DNA of 15,565 nt from JAKFEW01 sp036675505 (GTDB lineage: Bacteria; Cyanobacteriota; Sericytochromatia; S15B-MN24; JAQBPE01). The translations under genes were made by a program, and so were the position numbers. Of this stretch, positions 12,486-15,565 are shown in pieces. The notes below the pieces were generated by a model, which worked only from the letters and a program-made list of their open reading frames with translations, was not told where the DNA came from and ran no database searches. The stretch is from contig JAKFEW010000123.1 of NCBI GenBank assembly GCA_036675505.1, forward strand, positions 1 through 15,565, read 5' to 3'. Numbering within the stretch: position 1 is the stretch's first letter; each line of letters begins with the position of its first letter.

Positions 12486-13826
12486 CTATTGCTCGGGCGT
12501 GGCCGCCGCCGATGGGGACGGCGACGGAGAGACGTCGACCGAAGGCGAGGGTGACGGGCCGGCGGTAGGCGCGAGCGAGGGTGGCGGCATCTTGGGGGGC
12601 TCGCCCGCCACGGGCATCGGGGATGGGAACGGGCCCTTCATCGGCTTCGCATAGAACTGCCTGTGGGGCCGGCTGAACCGGATCACGGCGCCGGTGGTGG
12701 CGTCCACCAGGCCGCGCGCCGAGCTGTTGAAGTAGAACCCGGGGTCGTCGTAGACCGGCATCTCCCCTTGGGGGCCGGGCGCCACCGTCGGCTTCGGCGG
12801 CTCGGGCTGCGCGTAGAAGCTCAGCTCCCACACGGGCTTGCCCAGGATCACCTGCAAGCTGGTGTTCCAGCGGGCGTTGTCGGGCACGTCGTAGACCACC
12901 TCGGTGCGGTTCTCCTGGCTCCCGCCATACGGGTAGGGCGCCGGCATCGCGACCGGGCCGAAGCAACCCTGGCCGAAGCTGCCGCCCATGAAGTAATCCA
13001 GCCCGCTCTTCTCTTCCTCGCCCTTGAAACCCCTGGTCTCGATCGCGGTGGCGAGGCTGCGCAGCGCGACGTCGTTGTCGACGGCGACCGGCGTCGCGGC
13101 GAGGTCCATCGGCGCCCAACGGGCCCGGATGACCAGGGTCTTCGCGGGCATCACGTAGAAATTCAACATCTCGCGCCGACTGGCGGAGAGGTAGGTGAGC
13201 CGCCATCCCGAGTCGGACGGCGAGCCGTACATCGGCTCGCAGCCGGCCCGGAAGCCGGACGGCGGCGGGCTCGACGGGCTCTCGGTCAGGAGGCCATCGG
13301 TGCCGGTCGTGGCGTTGCTCATCATCAGCTTCGCGTCGGCCGCCCAATCCTTGACGACCGGCTGGACCACCGCCTCGATCAGCTGGCGGTAAGGGCCCTT
13401 GGACCCCACCGTCTCCGACTGCGTCAGCGAGATCAGCGTGGTCGGCTCGCCGCCGAAGAAGCCGGGGCCATAGCCATAAGCATAGCCGTAGCCGCCGTTC
13501 ATGTTGCCGCTGTTCAGCCCCTCGGGCGGCGCCGGCGGGCCACTCGGGCCGCCGGGTACAGGCATGCTCGTCCCGGGCGCCGTCGTGGCCGCGGGCGCGG
13601 GCATCGGCGCCGTCGTGGCGCCCGTCGGCATCGCCGCGCCGCCGACGCCGCCCGCGTAGCGCGCGTTCTCGGGCGCCAGGACCTTGAAGACCAGCCCACC
13701 CAGGGGCTCCGGCGGCTGGCTGAGCGCCTCCCGGGAGGAAGCGCCGCCGCCGGGCGCTGGCGCGAGAGGCGCCGCACAGCCGGAAATGGCGAGCAGCAGG
13801 AGCAGGTGGACGGGCTTGCGGCGCAT
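12486..13826 (-). CDS. Predicted lipoprotein with Gly/Tyr and Pro/Ser low-complexity segments, function unknown
   Basis: A 446-residue predicted lipoprotein. The ATG at 13826 is chosen because AAGGAG (13834-13839) lies seven bases upstream and a signal peptide begins there: MRRKPVH, a leucine core and AISGC with lipid cysteine 17. An in-frame ATG at 13925 lies in the promoter region. Residues 20-105 are a Pro/Ala/Thr-rich linker, and GGYGYAYGYGPGFFGG (111-126) is a Gly/Tyr patch. A folded part runs from about 128 to 400 with LIEAVVQPVVKDWAADAKLM, MLNFYVMPAKTLVIRARW, LRSLATAIETRGFKGEE, WNTSLQVILGKPVWELSFYA and RGLVDATTGAVIRF. The last is reminiscent of PepSY-type strands, but I would not assign that family. 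The C-terminus ends in a PSPSPS-rich tail. It is convergent with the SDR gene (20 bases apart). Envelope location is supported; role unknown. Confidence 0.82.
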   Translation of the reverse strand: MRRKPVHLLLLLAISGCAAPLAPAPGGGASSREALSQPPEPLGGLVFKVLAPENARYAGGVGGAAMPTGATTAPMPAPAATTAPGTSMPVPGGPSGPPAPPEGLNSGNMNGGYGYAYGYGPGFFGGEPTTLISLTQSETVGSKGPYRQLIEAVVQPVVKDWAADAKLMMSNATTGTDGLLTESPSSPPPSGFRAGCEPMYGSPSDSGWRLTYLSASRREMLNFYVMPAKTLVIRARWAPMDLAATPVAVDNDVALRSLATAIETRGFKGEEEKSGLDYFMGGSFGQGCFGPVAMPAPYPYGGSQENRTEVVYDVPDNARWNTSLQVILGKPVWELSFYAQPEPPKPTVAPGPQGEMPVYDDPGFYFNSSARGLVDATTGAVIRFSRPHRQFYAKPMKGPFPSPMPVAGEPPKMPPPSLAPTAGPSPSPSVDVSPSPSPSAAATPEQ

Positions 13827-13911
13827 GGGGCGACTCCTTGATGGGGATCGCCGGAGACTTCCACGGCGCGATGCCAACATCGCACAACTCATACCGGCGT
13901 TATCCCTATGG

Positions 13912-13935
13912 AGTATATCAACCAAACGATCGTTT
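13912..13935 (-). promoter_or_regulatory. Extended -10 promoter with palindromic operator for the 446-aa lipoprotein
   Basis: On the minus strand TGATATACT (13920-13912) is a TGn-TATACT extended -10, placing the start near 13905 and giving a leader of about 79 bases. Immediately upstream, in the -35 region, is a perfect 12-bp palindrome AAACGATCGTTT (13924-13935). The position is typical for an operator that competes with RNA polymerase. Confidence 0.55.
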
Positions 13936-13940
13936 CTTGT

Positions 13941-13965
13941 GTGTCAACACGAACATGTTTCATGT
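13941..13965. promoter_or_regulatory. Two further inverted repeats upstream of the lipoprotein promoter
   Basis: GTGT-CA-ACAC (13941-13950) and ACATG-TTT-CATGT (13953-13965) follow the 12-bp palindrome at short, similar spacing. Together they form a run of three dyads in the 147-base gap between the GAF protein stop and the lipoprotein start. They may bind a regulator, or the last may help terminate the upstream gene. Confidence 0.4.
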
Positions 13966-13973
13966 GATGGCCG

Positions 13974-15565
13974 TCAGGGCCCGCGAGCGTCCGCCAGCCA
14001 ATCCGCCACATACGCCGCCAGCGCCTCGAGCAGCGCCACGCGCTCGCCGCCGTCGTCTTCCACGACCCGCTCGGCCGCCAGGTAGAGCAGCGCCCTCGTC
14101 GCGCCGATCGGCAGGCACCAGACCGTCCGCAGCCCGAGGGCCTGGACGCTGCGCTCCTGCTGCCATTCCTCGCTGCCCGCCGCATCCAGCAAACACAGCG
14201 CGCGCCCCGTCGCCGCGACATGCGCCGCGATGCTCTGGCTGATCGGCACGGCCGCCCCGTCCGCCACGACGGCGGCCCACGCGGCCCCTTCAACAGGCGG
14301 CGCCAGCCAGCCCGCCGACTCCGCGCCCACGGCCTCCCGCGCCGCCGCCAGGAACAGCCGCCGCGCGTCAGGCGGGGCTGTGTGCATGCGCCGCGCCAGC
14401 GTGGCGCACAGGGCCTGGGCCGCGCGCGCGGTCGCGAGCGTCCGGGCCGCGCGCGCGCGGTCCATGGCCGCGGCCGCGCTGGCCGCGAGCGCGCCGAGCA
14501 GCAATACGTCGGCCTCGGTCAGCAGCGGCTCCAGGGCCTCGCGATCCACGTAGACGACGCCGAGCAGGCTCTCGGCTGCGGCCAGCGGCAGCGCGACCAC
14601 GGTGCGCAGGCCCAGCGCCTGCACGCTGGCGTTCTCGCGCCACTCGCCGTCCGCGCTCGCGTCCACCACGTAGAGCGGCGTGGCCGTGAAGAGCGCGCGC
14701 TCGGCGATCGAGCGGCTGAAGCCCTGCTCCACGTCCAGGCCGTAGTCGAGGCCGACCGTGAAGGCCTCGCGCAGCCGGCCGCCCTCGAAGGTGAGCAGGT
14801 AGCCGCGGGTCGCGCCGATCAGGTCGAGGACGGCGCGCAGCAGGGTCTCGCCGAGGCCCTGCTCGTCCGGCGTGGCCGCGAGCTCCTCGAGCCACGCGGC
14901 GAAGCGGCGCGGATCGACGGCGCCGCTGGCGGTCACCGACCAGGCCGCACCGACGGGTGTTCCCATCAGCGATTCGGCGGCCGCAGCCGCCCAGGGGTTG
15001 TCCTGGCTGGCCGCGAGGCGCGCCGCGGCCTGCGCGGCCGCGGCATCGCCGGTCGCCTGCAGCGCCGCGGCCAGCAGCAGCTGGTCCGCCGCCTCGTGCC
15101 AGCTCGAGCCCCAGCCGCGGGCGATCGCCACCGCCCCAGCCGCCGCCGCCACCCGCGCGGCCGGCGGCTCGCCCACCGTCGCCAGCGCCTGCAGCCCCAG
15201 GTGCGCCGCCACGCGGTCCCGCGACGCCGGGAGCGGGCCCGCCAGCGCACACGCAGCGGCCGGGTCACCCTGCAACACGGCCAGCAGCGCGCACAGGCCC
15301 GCGAGCCGGCCGATCGCCTCGGCCTGCCCCGTGCGCGCCACCAGTTCCTCAGCCGCCGCAGCCTCGGCCTCGGCCGCCGCGCGATCGCCACGGCCGAGCG
15401 CCACCTCCAGCCGGATCAGCCGCACGAGCGTCTCGAGCATCGCGTTGCCGAGCGCCAGCGCGAGCGCCAGCGCCTCGTCGAGCGGCGCGCGCCAGCCCGT
15501 CGCATCGCCCTGCTGCCACAGCGCCAGGCCCTCCACCGCGCGCGCCGCGCCCAGCACGAAGCGCC
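13974..15565 (-). CDS. C-terminal part of a TPR/helical-repeat protein with two GAF domains; runs off the right edge
   Basis: The frame is open from the window edge to a TGA at 13974-13976. The true start lies outside, so the GTG at 15557 is only an internal codon; numbering here begins at it. Residues 1-225 are Ala/Leu-rich helical repeats of TPR type, such as ALALALGNAMLETLVRLIRLE. GAF1 (about 236-368) has LLRAVLDLIGATRGYLLTFEGG, SRSIAERALFTATPLYVVDA, SVQALGLRTVVALPL and LLGVVYVDRE. GAF2 (about 381-522) has FLAAAREAVGAESAGWL, SQSIAAHVAATGRALCLLDA, SVQALGLRTVWCLPI and RALLYLAAERVVE. In known families this tail (TPR then GAF) follows a Ser/Thr kinase and AAA-type ATPase, or a similar regulator. 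No histidine kinase, DNA-binding or cyclase domain follows here. GAF domains usually sense small ligands or redox state; the ligand is unknown. Confidence 0.8.
   Translation of the reverse strand, partial: RFVLGAARAVEGLALWQQGDATGWRAPLDEALALALALGNAMLETLVRLIRLEVALGRGDRAAAEAEAAAAEELVARTGQAEAIGRLAGLCALLAVLQGDPAAACALAGPLPASRDRVAAHLGLQALATVGEPPAARVAAAAGAVAIARGWGSSWHEAADQLLLAAALQATGDAAAAQAAARLAASQDNPWAAAAAESLMGTPVGAAWSVTASGAVDPRRFAAWLEELAATPDEQGLGETLLRAVLDLIGATRGYLLTFEGGRLREAFTVGLDYGLDVEQGFSRSIAERALFTATPLYVVDASADGEWRENASVQALGLRTVVALPLAAAESLLGVVYVDREALEPLLTEADVLLLGALAASAAAAMDRARAARTLATARAAQALCATLARRMHTAPPDARRLFLAAAREAVGAESAGWLAPPVEGAAWAAVVADGAAVPISQSIAAHVAATGRALCLLDAAGSEEWQQERSVQALGLRTVWCLPIGATRALLYLAAERVVEDDGGERVALLEALAAYVADWLADARGP

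Overview
The window is a very GC-rich bacterial chromosome segment with GC at almost every third codon position, strong AAAGGAG-type ribosome binding sites and mostly intact genes. There are no rRNA or tRNA genes, insertion sequences, CRISPR arrays or phage genes that I can see. Host identity cannot be fixed from sequence alone. The LIGDAGSG/LIGNNSGG-type lipoproteins, the TPR-GAF sensor and the base composition would fit a deep-branching, non-photosynthetic relative of Cyanobacteria (Sericytochromatia-like) or another large-genome environmental bacterium. I hold that as a weak guess.

Layout. (i) 1-603, minus: N-terminal part of a GH5-type glycoside hydrolase running off the left edge, with a gene-free leader region behind it. 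(ii) 940-1278, plus: a small conserved protein with a clear sigma-70-type promoter. It is separated by a perfect 12-bp hairpin from a 54-residue acidic protein on the minus strand (1328-1492). (iii) 1648-6724, plus: three consecutive paralogous lipoproteins (534, 610 and 534 residues) with glycine/asparagine-rich octapeptide repeats, a beta-sandwich-like middle and a conserved helical C-terminal half. (iv) 8331-6753, minus: two paralogous small lipoproteins with FN3-like domains, convergent with the trio. (v) 9180-8587, minus: a short PrmA-like methyltransferase, divergent from a translationally coupled pair (9284-10938). That pair encodes a PhnD-like binding protein without a signal peptide and an ATP-grasp ligase. 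(vi) 11014-12465, plus: an unusual SDR-family protein with an N-terminal four-cysteine motif and a substituted catalytic tyrosine. (vii) 13826-12486, minus: a large lipoprotein of unknown function with an operator-like promoter region. (viii) 15565-13974, minus: the C-terminal part of a TPR plus double-GAF signalling protein running off the right edge.

Six of the fourteen genes encode predicted lipoproteins, so the core of the window appears devoted to envelope or surface proteins. The most interesting candidate for something undescribed is the tandem trio at 1648-6724. It is a clearly duplicated, diverging family in which only the middle copy has expanded its octapeptide repeat. Its first two members have a -10-like hexamer exactly six bases before the ATG, suggesting leaderless transcripts. 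No function can be assigned to that family from the sequence.
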